Assembly: GCF_009688965.1 (NCBI RefSeq)
Contig: NZ_AP021875.1
Span: 1,488,001 to 1,552,000 of the forward strand
Reading direction: 5' to 3'
DNA length: 64,000 bases
Source: Desulfosarcina widdelii
GTDB lineage: Bacteria > Desulfobacterota > Desulfobacteria > Desulfobacterales > Desulfosarcinaceae
In this document: positions 26,042 through 35,323 of the stretch, one piece after another
How the letters are laid out: each line of letters begins with the position of its first letter
Position numbering within the stretch: the first letter of the stretch is position 1
Position numbers and translations under genes: made by a program
The notes under the pieces: model-generated
Seen by the model: only the letters and a program-made list of their open reading frames with translations
What the model was told of the DNA's origin: nothing
The model's database searches: none

Positions 26042-26596
26042 TCAAAAGTCGCTCCACTCCTTATGCAACCGTTTGATCATAATTGCCAGATCCCTGCGAG
26101 TGCCGTGAATGTCTTTCACATATTCCTTCAGCTCACCGAATTTGAAAAAATCGAATTTTTGAACCGCTTCGATGGCTTTGTCTTCCACTCCGGCCACCAG
26201 ATCCGCCCGAAGAAGTTCCAGACCCCGATCCATGGCCAGTTGAATCAGGTCCAGCAGCAGCCAGGTTCCCAGCCGCATCTGCCGAAATTCCGGCAGCACG
26301 ACGATACGAAAGCGGCCCACATGACTGGTGGCTCCGAACCCCCGCATGTAGAGGCTGCCCTGCCCCACAATTCTGGATTCGCACAGGGCCAGAATGGAAC
26401 AGATGCCGCCTTCTTCCACCGCTTCGAACCATTTGTCCATGACCGCCCTGTCCGTAACGTCGTAATTCATGAACCAGCGGTCCGACTCGGGGATCTTCCG
26501 GTAGAAGTCTTCCAGCAGCGGTCGATCAGCCGGTTCCAGCGGACGAATGACCGCCTCCACGCACTCCTTGAGAACACACTCTTTGGGGTATCTCAA
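26042..26596 (-). CDS. GNAT-family N-acetyltransferase
   Basis: The 184-residue protein has the GNAT core with AVIRPLEPADRPLLEDFYRKIPE at the start, ILALCESRIVGQGSLYM, and the CoA-binding stretch FRIVVLPEFRQMRLGTWLLLDLIQLAMDRGLE. The end (KEYVKDIHGTRRDLAIMIKRL) is commonly seen in this subgroup. The start is TTG at 26596; GGAGGG lies 8 bases before it, and no closer ATG keeps the N-terminal strand. It is on the strand opposite to the bam cluster, so the region 26597-27069 is a divergent promoter zone. Confidence 0.8.
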   Translation of the reverse strand: MRYPKECVLKECVEAVIRPLEPADRPLLEDFYRKIPESDRWFMNYDVTDRAVMDKWFEAVEEGGICSILALCESRIVGQGSLYMRGFGATSHVGRFRIVVLPEFRQMRLGTWLLLDLIQLAMDRGLELLRADLVAGVEDKAIEAVQKFDFFKFGELKEYVKDIHGTRRDLAIMIKRLHKEWSDF

Positions 26597-27069
26597 TTTC
26601 TCAGCCCTCCTTCGCCGTTGGCCGGTCCCGGAAAGGATGCGTGGGCAGTGCCAGCCCGAAAATGGGCAGCGTCGGCCCCAAGCAAAACCAACGGGCCGTT
26701 CACAGGCAATACCTACCGATCCGGAGCGGCACTGTCAAGGCACTCACGGGGTTTTCAGGACAAACCGGAGGCCCCCGCATGTAAACCTTCCCATTGGAAA
26801 AAATAGAAATCCGGGAACGGGGAGCACAACGCGGCTGCGGTCCATCGAAACGGTTTTTAACGAGCCGATTTTTTTCTTGACTAACGCCGTTCGTAGCTAA
26901 TATATAGCTAATATGTAACCTTTTAGCAAATGAATTTTATCCAATTTTTGATTGCTATTCTCACCATATTGCGTACCACCGGTTTTCAGAAAACAGGCCC
27001 CGTTTCGACACGGGCATCGGCACGGATATAGCTGCGGCACCCTTGCACGCCGCCGAAAGGGAGGATTTC
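26597..27069. other. Divergent intergenic region before the bam cluster
   Basis: About 470 bases separate the minus-strand acetyltransferase from the plus-strand bamA. It contains a candidate sigma-70 promoter and a TAGCTAATAT direct repeat near 26894-26914 (see separate entry). The rest shows no gene. A strong ribosome site, GGGAGG, precedes bamA at 27058-27064. Confidence 0.55.
26877..26906 (+). promoter_or_regulatory. Candidate sigma-70 promoter of the bam cluster with TAGCTAATAT repeats
   Basis: TTGACT at 26877-26882 and TATATA at 26901-26906 are spaced 18 bases apart, a reasonable -35/-10 pair upstream of bamA. Overlapping the -10 box is a direct repeat of TAGCTAATAT (26894-26903 and 26905-26914), which could bind a regulator. 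No regulator gene lies in the cluster. This is inferred from pattern only. Confidence 0.4.
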
Positions 27070-28203
27070 ATGAGCGACCTGAGTTGGCTTCCACGAGAAT
27101 CCGGGATCAAAAACCATCATTTGTGGGGAGAAGAACATTTTTCGGATCAGGCTCCCGGAGTCATTTTTGAAAAGCGCCCCATTCTGGATCCTTCCGGAGC
27201 ACCTGTCGATGGTCTTTTCTCGGCCTGGATCATCCTGAACAACCCCATGCAGTACAACTCCTATACCACCGAGATGGTCAAAGGCGTTATTGCCGGCTTC
27301 CATCGCGCTTCGGCGGACAGTTCCGTGGTCGCGGCCGTGTTCACGGCCATGGGGGACAAAGCCTTCTGCACGGGCGGCAACACCAAGGAGTATGCCGAGT
27401 ATTACGCCGGCCGTCCCAACGAATACGGCCTTTACATGGATCTGTTCAATGCCATGGTCGATGGGATCCTGGGATGTAAAAAGCCCACTATCTGCCGGGT
27501 CAACGGCATGCGGGTGGCCGGCGGGCAGGAGATCGGCATGGCCTGCGACATCGCCGTCTCCAGCGATCTGGCCATTTTCGGCCAGGCCGGACCCAGGCAC
27601 GGCAGCGCACCGGACGGCGGCAGCACCGATTTTCTGCCCTGGATGCTGCCCATGGAACAGGCCATGTGGAACTGCATCTCCTGCGAAATGTGGAGCGCCT
27701 ACAAGATGAAACGCCTGGGGCTGATCTCCAAATGCGTTCCGGTCATTCGGGATGGGGACGCCTGGGTGCGCAATCCGGCCATCGAAACGGACCAATACCT
27801 GCGCGACGGGGAAATTGTCTACGGTGAATACAAGACCGGCGATGCCGCCAAACAGGCACGGGCCTATGTCAAATCAGCCACCACCGATTTCGAACGGCTG
27901 GACAGCGAGGTCAATCGCATCCTGTGGACATATACCAACCTTTTCCCCGCCTGTCTCATCAAAAGTGTGGAAGGCGTTCGCCTGAAAAAGAAATATTTCT
28001 GGGACCAGGCCAAGGTGATCAACCGGCACTGGTTGGCCGCCAACATGAACAATGAGGCGTACCTGGGCTTCAACGCCTTCAACACCAAGAAAATCACCGG
28101 CCAGGATACCATCGATTTCATCGAGTACCGCCGGCGCATGGCCGCCGGCGACGCCTTCGACGTGGAATTCATGGCGGCCGTATTGGGAAGACCCAACACC
28201 TAA
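27070..28203 (+). CDS. bamA: 6-oxocyclohex-1-ene-1-carbonyl-CoA hydrolase (BamA)
   Basis: BamA is the ring-opening hydrolase of the anaerobic benzoyl-CoA pathway: it hydrates and cleaves 6-oxocyclohex-1-ene-carbonyl-CoA to 3-hydroxypimelyl-CoA. The 377-residue crotonase-fold protein shows the family marks: AFCTGGNTKEYAEYYAGRPNEYG, VNGMRVAGGQEIGMACDIAV and GQAGPRHGSAPDGGSTDFLPW, stretches I recognise from BamA of obligate anaerobes. The start ATG at 27070 has GGGAGG before it. It opens a plus-strand run of catabolic genes, and SDR, dch and had follow within 5 kb. Confidence 0.92.
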   Translation: MSDLSWLPRESGIKNHHLWGEEHFSDQAPGVIFEKRPILDPSGAPVDGLFSAWIILNNPMQYNSYTTEMVKGVIAGFHRASADSSVVAAVFTAMGDKAFCTGGNTKEYAEYYAGRPNEYGLYMDLFNAMVDGILGCKKPTICRVNGMRVAGGQEIGMACDIAVSSDLAIFGQAGPRHGSAPDGGSTDFLPWMLPMEQAMWNCISCEMWSAYKMKRLGLISKCVPVIRDGDAWVRNPAIETDQYLRDGEIVYGEYKTGDAAKQARAYVKSATTDFERLDSEVNRILWTYTNLFPACLIKSVEGVRLKKKYFWDQAKVINRHWLAANMNNEAYLGFNAFNTKKITGQDTIDFIEYRRRMAAGDAFDVEFMAAVLGRPNT

Positions 28204-28215
28204 GGAGTGCTGCAA

Positions 28216-28965
28216 ATGCTGCTTGAAGGTAAAAACGCAATTGTCACCGGTGGATCCCAGGGGATCGGCACGGCGGCCAGCTTGGAGCTGGCCGGCGAAG
28301 GGGCCAACGTCTGCCTGACCTACCGACGCCATGAAAAAGAGGCTTTGGAGGTGGTCGAACGGATCGAGAAGATGGGCCGCAAAGCGATATGCGTTGCCTG
28401 CGACATCGCCGTTTTCCAGGAAGCCGAAGCGGCCGTCAACGCCGCCGTGGAAGCGTTCGGAAGAATCGACATCCTGGTAAACAACGCCGGTATGAACTGG
28501 GACGGGGTCTGCTGGAAAATGTCCGAAGAACAGTGGGATCGCGTGCTCGCCGTCAATCTAAAGGGCTACTTCAATTTCACCCGCCATACGGCGCCGCTGT
28601 TCAAAGAACAAAAGTACGGCAAAATCGTCAACGTGACCTCCATCAACGGCTTGCGGGGCAAGTTCGGCCAGACCAACTATTCCGCCTCCAAGGCCGGCAT
28701 CGTCGGCTACACCAAAGCCGTGGCCAAGGAACTGGGGGCCTTTGGCGTCAACGTCAATGCCGTGGCACCGGGCCTGATCGAAACCGCCATGCTGAAAAAT
28801 TCCGAAGCCCGCGAGAAAATCATCGACCTGGCCATGGGGGAAATGGCCTTAAAGCGACTGGGCAAGCCCGAAGACCTGGCCGCTGTCATCGCTTTTCTGG
28901 CATCGGATAAAGCCCGCCATATTACCGGCGAGGTGATTAAGGTGGATGGAGGACAATACATATAA
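28216..28965 (+). CDS. Short-chain dehydrogenase/reductase, FabG-like
   Basis: The 249-residue protein has the classical SDR fold: cofactor loop TGGSQGIGTAASLEL (about 12-26), NNAGMNWDG, catalytic Ser in NVTSINGLRG, Tyr-Lys in NYSASKAGIVGYTKAVAKEL, and GQYI at the end. Most likely NAD(P)-dependent and cytosolic. In this neighbourhood it would fit 3-hydroxypimelyl-CoA oxidation after BamA, or the equivalent of the BzdZ-type dehydrogenase, but FabG-like proteins have many substrates. ATG at 28216 is 8 bases after AAGGAG, 12 bases after the bamA stop. Confidence 0.88.
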   Translation: MLLEGKNAIVTGGSQGIGTAASLELAGEGANVCLTYRRHEKEALEVVERIEKMGRKAICVACDIAVFQEAEAAVNAAVEAFGRIDILVNNAGMNWDGVCWKMSEEQWDRVLAVNLKGYFNFTRHTAPLFKEQKYGKIVNVTSINGLRGKFGQTNYSASKAGIVGYTKAVAKELGAFGVNVNAVAPGLIETAMLKNSEAREKIIDLAMGEMALKRLGKPEDLAAVIAFLASDKARHITGEVIKVDGGQYI

Positions 28966-29113
28966 AGGAATTCTATCCTTAGCATATCATCGACCGCCAT
29001 CCTTCGCTTAACACTTAAAACTTAACACTTAACACTAACAAATAACGACAAATTCGAATACCATTTCCGTTACCCATGAACCGACACAAAATCACTCACC
29101 GAGGATTATTAAA

Positions 29114-30280
29114 ATGACTGACGTCGCCATTATCGGCGCGGGTCAAAGCGCCTTCGTACGCGCTTTTCCGGGATCGGTCCGGGAACTGGCCTTCCAGGGT
29201 TTTTCCGACGCCACAGGGCATGCCGGCATCACGGCCGCACAGATCGATGCATCAGTCGTCTGCTCCGCCCCTGAGTACGACCTGCAGCGTTCGCCGGCCG
29301 GGGTGTTCGCCGAATATCTGGGCCTCAACCCGGGCCCCACCTTCTACGTGGAAACCCTGTGCTCATCGGGCAGCACCGGCCTGAAACTGGCCTACAGCCT
29401 GATCCGGTCCGGGCTGCACGATGTGGTCGCGGTGATCGGATTTCAAAAAATGTCCGAAATCTCCTCGGCCGAGACCCAGGAGCGCATGGGACGCGGCGCG
29501 GACATTCAGTGGGAAAGCCCCTTCGGCACCATGATGCCCGCCTACTATGCCATGTACGCCCGGGCCCACATGGACGCCTATGGAACCACCCCACAGGATC
29601 TGGCCGCCATCCGGGTCAAGGCCGCCACCTACGGCCAGCTCAACGAAAGGGCCGTCTACCGCAAGGCGGTAACCCCCGAGATGTTCACCGATCCTGAGAA
29701 TCGGATGAGCGGTTCGGTGGCCTCTCCCTTGCGCGTGGGGGACTGCTGTGCCAACGCCGACGGCAGCTCCTGTATTATCGTCGCCAGCGCTGAAAAAGCC
29801 AGGGCGTTGTGCGACAAACCCGTCTGGATTCGAGGCATCGGTGCCGCCTCGGCACCGGTCAACCTGGCCGGACGCGACCTGTTCACCGGACTTGCCGTCG
29901 CCCGGCAGGCGGCATCCCAGGCCTACGACATGGCCGGCATGCGTCCCGAGGATATCGATGTGGCCGAGGTCCACGACTGCTTTACCATCGCCGAAATGAT
30001 GGCCTACGAGGATCTCGGCTTCGCCGAGCCCGGCGGCGGCAGGGACTTGATCAACACCAGGCAAACCTACCTGGACGGCCGCATCCCGGTCAATGTAGAC
30101 GGGGGGCTGCTCTCCAAGGGCCATCCCATCGGAGCCACCGGCGGCAGCCAGATCCGCACCATCGTCCTCCAGCTTCGCGGCGAAGCCGGCGACATCCAGG
30201 TTCCCGATGCCGCCGTGGGCCTGGTGCACAACATCGGCGGTGTCGGGCTGTACGGCAACGTGACCATTCTGGCCAGATAG
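29114..30280 (+). CDS. Thiolase, SCP2/lipid-transfer type
   Basis: The 388-residue protein is a thiolase with the active-site Cys in VETLCSSGSTGLKLAYS, a HDCFTIAEMMAYEDLGF motif carrying the second catalytic region, and GHPIGATGGSQIRT near the end. Proteins of this kind are usually paired with a DUF35 OB-fold protein, which directly follows here. In the bam context it could cleave 3-oxopimelyl-CoA to glutaryl-CoA and acetyl-CoA; this is inferred from location. A ribosome site GAGG precedes the ATG at 29114. Confidence 0.87.
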   Translation: MTDVAIIGAGQSAFVRAFPGSVRELAFQGFSDATGHAGITAAQIDASVVCSAPEYDLQRSPAGVFAEYLGLNPGPTFYVETLCSSGSTGLKLAYSLIRSGLHDVVAVIGFQKMSEISSAETQERMGRGADIQWESPFGTMMPAYYAMYARAHMDAYGTTPQDLAAIRVKAATYGQLNERAVYRKAVTPEMFTDPENRMSGSVASPLRVGDCCANADGSSCIIVASAEKARALCDKPVWIRGIGAASAPVNLAGRDLFTGLAVARQAASQAYDMAGMRPEDIDVAEVHDCFTIAEMMAYEDLGFAEPGGGRDLINTRQTYLDGRIPVNVDGGLLSKGHPIGATGGSQIRTIVLQLRGEAGDIQVPDAAVGLVHNIGGVGLYGNVTILAR

Positions 30281-30294
30281 AGGAAACCATCGTT

Positions 30295-30726
30295 ATGGGA
30301 AAAAAAGAGAAGGACGAACGCTTCAGGAAATTCGGCACGGTCAGTTTCACCGGCACCACCCGGGTCAACGACTTCATCGACCACCTGGAGCAGGGCCGCG
30401 TCACCGGAACCCGCTGCGACTCCTGCAACCGGGCTTTTTTTCCGCCCCGGGCGGACTGCTGCGACTGCCGGACGTCCAAGATGGCCTGGTTCGATGTGCA
30501 GGGCGCCGGCAGCCTGCTCACTTACAGCACCCTGGCCTTCGGTCCCAGGGGCTTTGAAGCGGATTTGCCCTACACCATCGCCCTGGTGGATTTTACCGAT
30601 TTCAAGATCTTCGGACGCATTGCCGGCGATCTTTCCGAGGAGGCGCTTTCCATCGGCATGAAGCTGAGGGTCAAGGCCAATGCACTCGCCGACGGGCGCT
30701 TTAACTACGTCTTTTATAAGGAGTAA
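30295..30726 (+). CDS. DUF35 zinc-ribbon/OB-fold thiolase partner
   Basis: The 143-residue product has the rubredoxin-like zinc ribbon CDSCNRAFFPPRADCCDC (two CxxC pairs) followed by an OB-fold. DUF35 proteins form complexes with SCP2-type thiolases and help hold the acyl-CoA between active sites. It starts 14 bases after the thiolase stop, so it belongs to the same transcription unit. The start ATG at 30295 has GAGG upstream (AGAGGAAACCATCGTT). The adjacent dch gene begins 2 bases after its stop. Confidence 0.88.
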   Translation: MGKKEKDERFRKFGTVSFTGTTRVNDFIDHLEQGRVTGTRCDSCNRAFFPPRADCCDCRTSKMAWFDVQGAGSLLTYSTLAFGPRGFEADLPYTIALVDFTDFKIFGRIAGDLSEEALSIGMKLRVKANALADGRFNYVFYKE

Positions 30727-30728
30727 TC

Positions 30729-31499
30729 ATGTCCCATTTGCAAACCATCCAGCGCACCATTGCCGATGGCATTGCCACCCTCACCTTGAATCGCCCCAAA
30801 CACAACGTACTCAACATCGATATGATGACCGAGCTCAACGGCCAGTTGGACCAGCTGGCCACCGACGGTTCGCTTAAATGCATCGTCCTTGCGGCCAACG
30901 GGCCCAGCTGGTGCGCGGGCGTGGAGGTGGCCGATCACAAGCCGGGCATGGTGGACGACATGATCGCCACCTTCAACGCCATTTTCGAACGCATCCACCG
31001 CCTGCCCGTGCCCACCATCGCCGCGGTTCAGGGGGCCTGTTTGGGCGGCGGCATGGAGGTGGCCATGGCCTGCGACATCATCGTTGCCGCCCCCAAGGCC
31101 GTTTTCGGTCAGCCGGAAATCAAGTTGGGATTTTTCCCGCCCTACGCGGCCATCCGGCTGCCCCAACTGGTGGGGCCGGCCCGCGCCGTCGAAATCTGCA
31201 CCACCGGCCGCCGCTATAAAGCCGAAGAGGCGCAGCGCATGGGCCTGGTATCGCATTTATGCGGAGACGAGAATTTTCAGGAAACCGTAGATGGCATCGT
31301 CGGCGAGATCAAGGCCTGCAGCCCGCTGATCGTCCGGCTCAACAAGCGCGCCGTTACAGCCCACCTGGGGCTTGATTTCAAAAAGGCCCTTTCCGGCGTC
31401 AGCGATCTTTTTCTCAACACCCTGATGAAAACCGAAGACACCCTGGAGGGCATCGCCAGTTTCGAGGAAAAGCGGCGGCCGGTATGGAAAAACCGGTAA
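30729..31499 (+). CDS. dch: Cyclohexa-1,5-diene-1-carbonyl-CoA hydratase
   Basis: This crotonase-fold enzyme hydrates cyclohexa-1,5-diene-carbonyl-CoA to 6-hydroxycyclohex-1-ene-carbonyl-CoA, the step after benzoyl-CoA reduction. The 256-residue protein has the oxyanion-hole motifs LAANGPSWCAGVEVADHKPGM and AVQGACLGGGMEVAMACDIIVA, the acid/base stretch FGQPEIKLGFFPPYAAIRLPQ and a C-terminal helix. Its length and the AGVEVADH segment match Dch/BamR proteins as I recall them, but other enoyl-CoA hydratases are similar. A GGAG site precedes the ATG at 30729. Confidence 0.85.
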   Translation: MSHLQTIQRTIADGIATLTLNRPKHNVLNIDMMTELNGQLDQLATDGSLKCIVLAANGPSWCAGVEVADHKPGMVDDMIATFNAIFERIHRLPVPTIAAVQGACLGGGMEVAMACDIIVAAPKAVFGQPEIKLGFFPPYAAIRLPQLVGPARAVEICTTGRRYKAEEAQRMGLVSHLCGDENFQETVDGIVGEIKACSPLIVRLNKRAVTAHLGLDFKKALSGVSDLFLNTLMKTEDTLEGIASFEEKRRPVWKNR

Positions 31500-31557
31500 C
31501 GTTGGAATTTGAAATTGAGGATTTAACGGATATGGTTTAAAAGAAGGAGAAGCAGCA

Positions 31558-32631
31558 ATGGCGACCATGATATCCTGGCAGATGACGGAACCCGGCAAGC
31601 CCCTGGCCAAGGTGGAGACCCCCATCCCCGATCCCGGACCCGGGGAAGTCCTGGTCAAGGTGGCAGGATGCGGCGTGTGCCACACCGACCTGGGGTTCTA
31701 CTATGACGGTGTGCGCACCAAATCGCCGTTGCCGCTGACCCTGGGCCACGAAATCAGCGGCATTGTCGCCGCCGCCGGCCCCGGTGCCGACCCGTGGGAT
31801 GGCAAGGCGGTGATCATCCCCGCGGTAATGCCTTGCGGGACCTGCGATGTCTGCAAACGGGGTCTGGGCAATATCTGCACCGCCCAGAAGATGCCCGGCA
31901 ACGATATCCAGGGTGGTTTTGCCAGCCACATTGTCGTCCCGGCTGATCAGTTGTGCCCGGTAGATGTGGACGGCCAGAACCGGCCCGTGGGAGAGGCGGA
32001 CGTTCCCCTGTCCCATCTGTCCGTGGTGGCCGACGCCCTGACAACACCGTATCAGGCCGTCGTCGATGCCGGCCTTACGGCCGAAGACGCGGCCATCTTC
32101 GTAGGTGTGGGCGGTGTGGGCGGTTTCGGCGCCCAGATCGCCAAGGCCTTCGGTGCCGCCGTGGTGGCCATCGATGTCGATCCGGCCAAGCTGGAGGCGC
32201 TGTCACCATACGTGGACGCCACCTTCAACGCAGCCGAATACGCTTTCAAGGACCTTCGCAAGGCGGTTTCCGCCTTTGTCAAAGAGCAGGGAAAGCGTCG
32301 GACCGAATGGAAGATTTTCGAAACCTCCGGCACCGCCGCCGGCCAGAAAACCGCTTTCGGTCTCATGACATTCGGGGGGCATCTCTCCGTGGTGGGCTTT
32401 ACCATGGACAAGGTGGAAATTCGCCTTTCCAATCTCATGGCCTTCCACGCCACCGCCCGCGGCAACTGGGGTTGCTTGCCCAAGTACTATCCGCCGGTGC
32501 GCGACTTGGTCCTGTCGGGCAAAGTGAAGATGGCCCCTTTTGTGAAAACGTTCCCGCTGGCTGAAATCAATTCGGTCTTCGAGACGGTGCACCAGAAAAA
32601 GATCGTTCAGCGGGCGATCATGGTGCCCTGA
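31558..32631 (+). CDS. had: 6-hydroxycyclohex-1-ene-1-carbonyl-CoA dehydrogenase
   Basis: The 357-residue zinc-dependent medium-chain dehydrogenase fits Had/BamQ, which oxidises the hydroxycyclohexenoyl-CoA made by Dch to the ketone that BamA opens. Motifs: catalytic zinc Cys in [23 protein letters not shown], the structural zinc cluster [15 protein letters not shown], and the NAD(P) loop [18 protein letters not shown]. Clear AGAAGGAGAAGC ribosome site before the ATG at 31558. With bamA and dch this completes the ring-opening trio; order here is bamA, SDR, thiolase, DUF35, dch, had. Confidence 0.85.
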   Translation: MATMISWQMTEPGKPLAKVETPIPDPGPGEVLVKVAGCGVCHTDLGFYYDGVRTKSPLPLTLGHEISGIVAAAGPGADPWDGKAVIIPAVMPCGTCDVCKRGLGNICTAQKMPGNDIQGGFASHIVVPADQLCPVDVDGQNRPVGEADVPLSHLSVVADALTTPYQAVVDAGLTAEDAAIFVGVGGVGGFGAQIAKAFGAAVVAIDVDPAKLEALSPYVDATFNAAEYAFKDLRKAVSAFVKEQGKRRTEWKIFETSGTAAGQKTAFGLMTFGGHLSVVGFTMDKVEIRLSNLMAFHATARGNWGCLPKYYPPVRDLVLSGKVKMAPFVKTFPLAEINSVFETVHQKKIVQRAIMVP

Positions 32632-32763
32632 CCCGCGCGATCAATTCTCAACAGCCGGAATAAAGCGGCCACGGAGATGGATGCGCGCTGGGCGGAAGGC
32701 CACAACAGCCGCGCAGCCATTGGCAAAGCACGGGCTGCGGCAAACCACCAGATAGGAAACAAG

Positions 32764-34626
32764 ATGCACAAATTACTCACCGACAGCCCGGGAAAAAAGA
32801 TGCTGCTTCTGGGCAACGAAGCCATCGCCCGCGGCGCCATCGAGGCCGGCGTGGCCTTTGCCACGACCTATCCGGGGACCCCTTCTTCGGAGATTTCCCT
32901 GAACCTGTTCCAGATCTCTCATGAGAGCGACCTTTACTTCGAATACAGTACCAACGAGAAGGTGGCTCTGGAAGTGGCTTCCGCTGCCGCCAACAGCGGC
33001 GTGCGCACCTTCTGCATGATGAAACACGTGGGATTGAACGTGGCCGCTGACCCGCTGATGACCCTGGCATACGTGGGGGTCAAGGCCGGCATGGTTGTGC
33101 TCACGGCCGACGACCCGTTCATGTTCTCCAGCCAGAACGAACAGGACAACCGCTACTACGGAAAGCTCTCCGGTTTGCCGGTGCTGGAGCCCTCTTCCGT
33201 TGAAGAAGCCCGCCGCATGATGGCGGAAGCCTTCGACCTTTCCGAGCAGCTCGGCGAGCCGGTGATCTTTCGCACCACCACACGGGTCAACCACTCCAGC
33301 GCCTTCGTGGAACTGGGAAAGCTTAGCGCCCGCAAGCCCAAGGGAGATTTCATCAAGGACCCGTTCAACCTGGTCACCGTTCCGGCCGTCTCCCGCCGCC
33401 TGCACGTGCGCCTGCTGGAAAACTGGGAAAAGGCCCGAAAACTGGCCGAAGGCTCGCCGTATAACTTCACCGAAGGCAGCGGCCCCTGGGGCATTGTCTG
33501 CAACGGCGTCAGCTACAACTATGTTTCCGATGCGGTGGGCGAACTGGGCATCGCCGACAATACGCAGGTTCTGCGCCTGGGATTTTCTCACCCGGCTCCG
33601 CCCGAAAAGATCAAGTCCTTTCTAAAAGGCTGCGAGAAGGTGCTGGTGGCCGAAGAGGGTGAGCCCGTCATGGAAGAGACGATCAAAGCCTTCGCCCAGG
33701 AAGAAGGACTTGTCATACCGATTGCCGGCAAAGGAGAAGAGCTGTTCTCGCGGCTCAACGAATTCGATCCTGCCATGGTGCGCCGGGTCATCGCCGACTA
33801 CTTCGGGGTTGCCTATACCGACAGCCGGCCCCCCGACCTTTCCGATGTTCCGGAGATCCCCCAGCGTCCGCCCAACCTGTGCGCCGGCTGCTCCCATCGG
33901 GCCACCTACTACGCGGTGAAAAAGGCTGCCGAGGGCTTTGAAACGGTCTATCCCACGGACATCGGCTGCTATACCCTGGGATTCCTGCCGCCGCTGGCCA
34001 TGGGAGATTTTCTCATTTGCATGGGATCGTCCATCAGTACCGCCTGCGGTTTTTCCCAGGCCACGGACAAGAAGGTCATTGCATTTATCGGCGATTCCAC
34101 CTTTTTCCACTCGGGACTGACCGGCCTGGTCAACGCGGTTCACAACAACCACGACTTCACCCTGGTCATACTGGACAACGGCACCACCGCCATGACCGGC
34201 CACCAGCCCCATCCCGGGGTGGACATGGACAATCTCAACCTGTCCGGATACGGCCGCGTCTCCATCGAAGCGGTGGTGCGGGCCATCGGCGTTAAAGATG
34301 TCACCGTCATCCAGCCCTACAAGGTTAAAAAAAGTATCGAAGCAGTAAAAAAGGCCATGGACCACAAAGGACTGTCGGTGATCATCTCCCAGCAGATCTG
34401 CACCCTGTACGCCCGCAGCCTGAAGCAACTCAAGGTGCGTGCTTTCAAAGTGACGGACAAGTGCAAGAACCACCGGGACTGTATCAACGAAATCGGCTGT
34501 CCGGCGTTTTACCTGGACGGCGAACGGGTCCAGATCGACCCCAACACCTGCGTGGGGTGCGCGGTCTGCGCCCAGATCTGCCCGGAGAATGCCATCACCC
34601 CGGTCAAGGAAAAACAGGCGGAGTGA
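32764..34626 (+). CDS. iorA: Indolepyruvate:ferredoxin oxidoreductase, alpha subunit
   Basis: IorA is the thiamine diphosphate subunit that converts aryl-pyruvates to arylacetyl-CoA with reduced ferredoxin. The 620-residue protein has the N-terminal GNEAIARGAIEAGVAFATTYPGTPSSEI, the ThDP-binding region GDSTFFHSGLTGLVNAVHN with NNHDFTLVILDN, and a C-terminal [4Fe-4S] domain with CVGCAVCAQICPENAI preceded by CKNHRDCINEIGCPAF. The start MHKLLTDSPGKKML at 32764 matches the usual N-terminus; an upstream in-frame start is less likely. iorB follows within about 100 bases. Confidence 0.92.
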   Translation: MHKLLTDSPGKKMLLLGNEAIARGAIEAGVAFATTYPGTPSSEISLNLFQISHESDLYFEYSTNEKVALEVASAAANSGVRTFCMMKHVGLNVAADPLMTLAYVGVKAGMVVLTADDPFMFSSQNEQDNRYYGKLSGLPVLEPSSVEEARRMMAEAFDLSEQLGEPVIFRTTTRVNHSSAFVELGKLSARKPKGDFIKDPFNLVTVPAVSRRLHVRLLENWEKARKLAEGSPYNFTEGSGPWGIVCNGVSYNYVSDAVGELGIADNTQVLRLGFSHPAPPEKIKSFLKGCEKVLVAEEGEPVMEETIKAFAQEEGLVIPIAGKGEELFSRLNEFDPAMVRRVIADYFGVAYTDSRPPDLSDVPEIPQRPPNLCAGCSHRATYYAVKKAAEGFETVYPTDIGCYTLGFLPPLAMGDFLICMGSSISTACGFSQATDKKVIAFIGDSTFFHSGLTGLVNAVHNNHDFTLVILDNGTTAMTGHQPHPGVDMDNLNLSGYGRVSIEAVVRAIGVKDVTVIQPYKVKKSIEAVKKAMDHKGLSVIISQQICTLYARSLKQLKVRAFKVTDKCKNHRDCINEIGCPAFYLDGERVQIDPNTCVGCAVCAQICPENAITPVKEKQAE

Positions 34627-34729
34627 TCCGCCGGCAACTTACAGTGAAAATCTGCGGCTGCGGATCGCCGGCATCCAGGCACAGCATGCCGTTGCCGACA
34701 GCAGCAGCCCAAGCATACGGGAAACAACC

Positions 34730-35323
34730 ATGGATACGACAAGACTGATTATCGTGGCGGTGGGCGGACAGGGCAACCTGCTGGCCTCCAAGGTATTGGG
34801 GGAAGCAGCCCTGCTGGCCAACGTGCCGGTGCGGATGAGCGAAATTCACGGAATGGCTCAACGCGGCGGCGTGGTGGAATCGGCCATCGTCTTCGGCGAT
34901 GCCCAAAGCACCATCATTTCCGATGGGGAGGCCGATGTTCTGGTCGGTTTCGAACCGTCCGAAACCCTGCGGGCCCTGAACAAGTGCAACGCCAACACCA
35001 GCGTCATCACCAATCTTGCGCCGCTGCCGCCATTTACCGTGGCCATCGGCCGCGGCACTTACCCGGATCTGGATCACGCCCAGGATCTGATCCGGGCCAA
35101 AACCAAACGCCTGATCGCCTTCGATGCGGTTGCCCTGGCCAGGCAGGCCGGCAGCGTCATGGCGGTCAATATCGTTCTGCTGGGCGCGTTGATCCAGACA
35201 GGCATTCTTCCAATTCCCAGGGAAAATCTGGAAGAGGCCATCCGAACCAAAACCAAGGCTGCCTTCGTTGACGTGAATCTGGCAGCCTTCGACCTGGGCT
35301 ACAAGGCCGCAGCGGGAAGCTGA
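34730..35323 (+). CDS. iorB: Indolepyruvate:ferredoxin oxidoreductase, beta subunit
   Basis: The 197-residue subunit has the 2-oxoacid oxidoreductase gamma-type fold: RLIIVAVGGQGNLLASKVLGEAAL, MSEIHGMAQRGGVVESAIVFG and SGxAxxAG-like AFDAVALARQAGSVMAVNIVLLGAL. It completes the IorAB complex with the ThDP subunit. Its start is about 100 bases after iorA, which is close enough for one transcript. The substrate could be indole-, phenyl- or 4-hydroxyphenylpyruvate; the link to phenylacetate-CoA ligase nearby suggests phenylpyruvate, by inference. Confidence 0.9.
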   Translation: MDTTRLIIVAVGGQGNLLASKVLGEAALLANVPVRMSEIHGMAQRGGVVESAIVFGDAQSTIISDGEADVLVGFEPSETLRALNKCNANTSVITNLAPLPPFTVAIGRGTYPDLDHAQDLIRAKTKRLIAFDAVALARQAGSVMAVNIVLLGALIQTGILPIPRENLEEAIRTKTKAAFVDVNLAAFDLGYKAAAGS

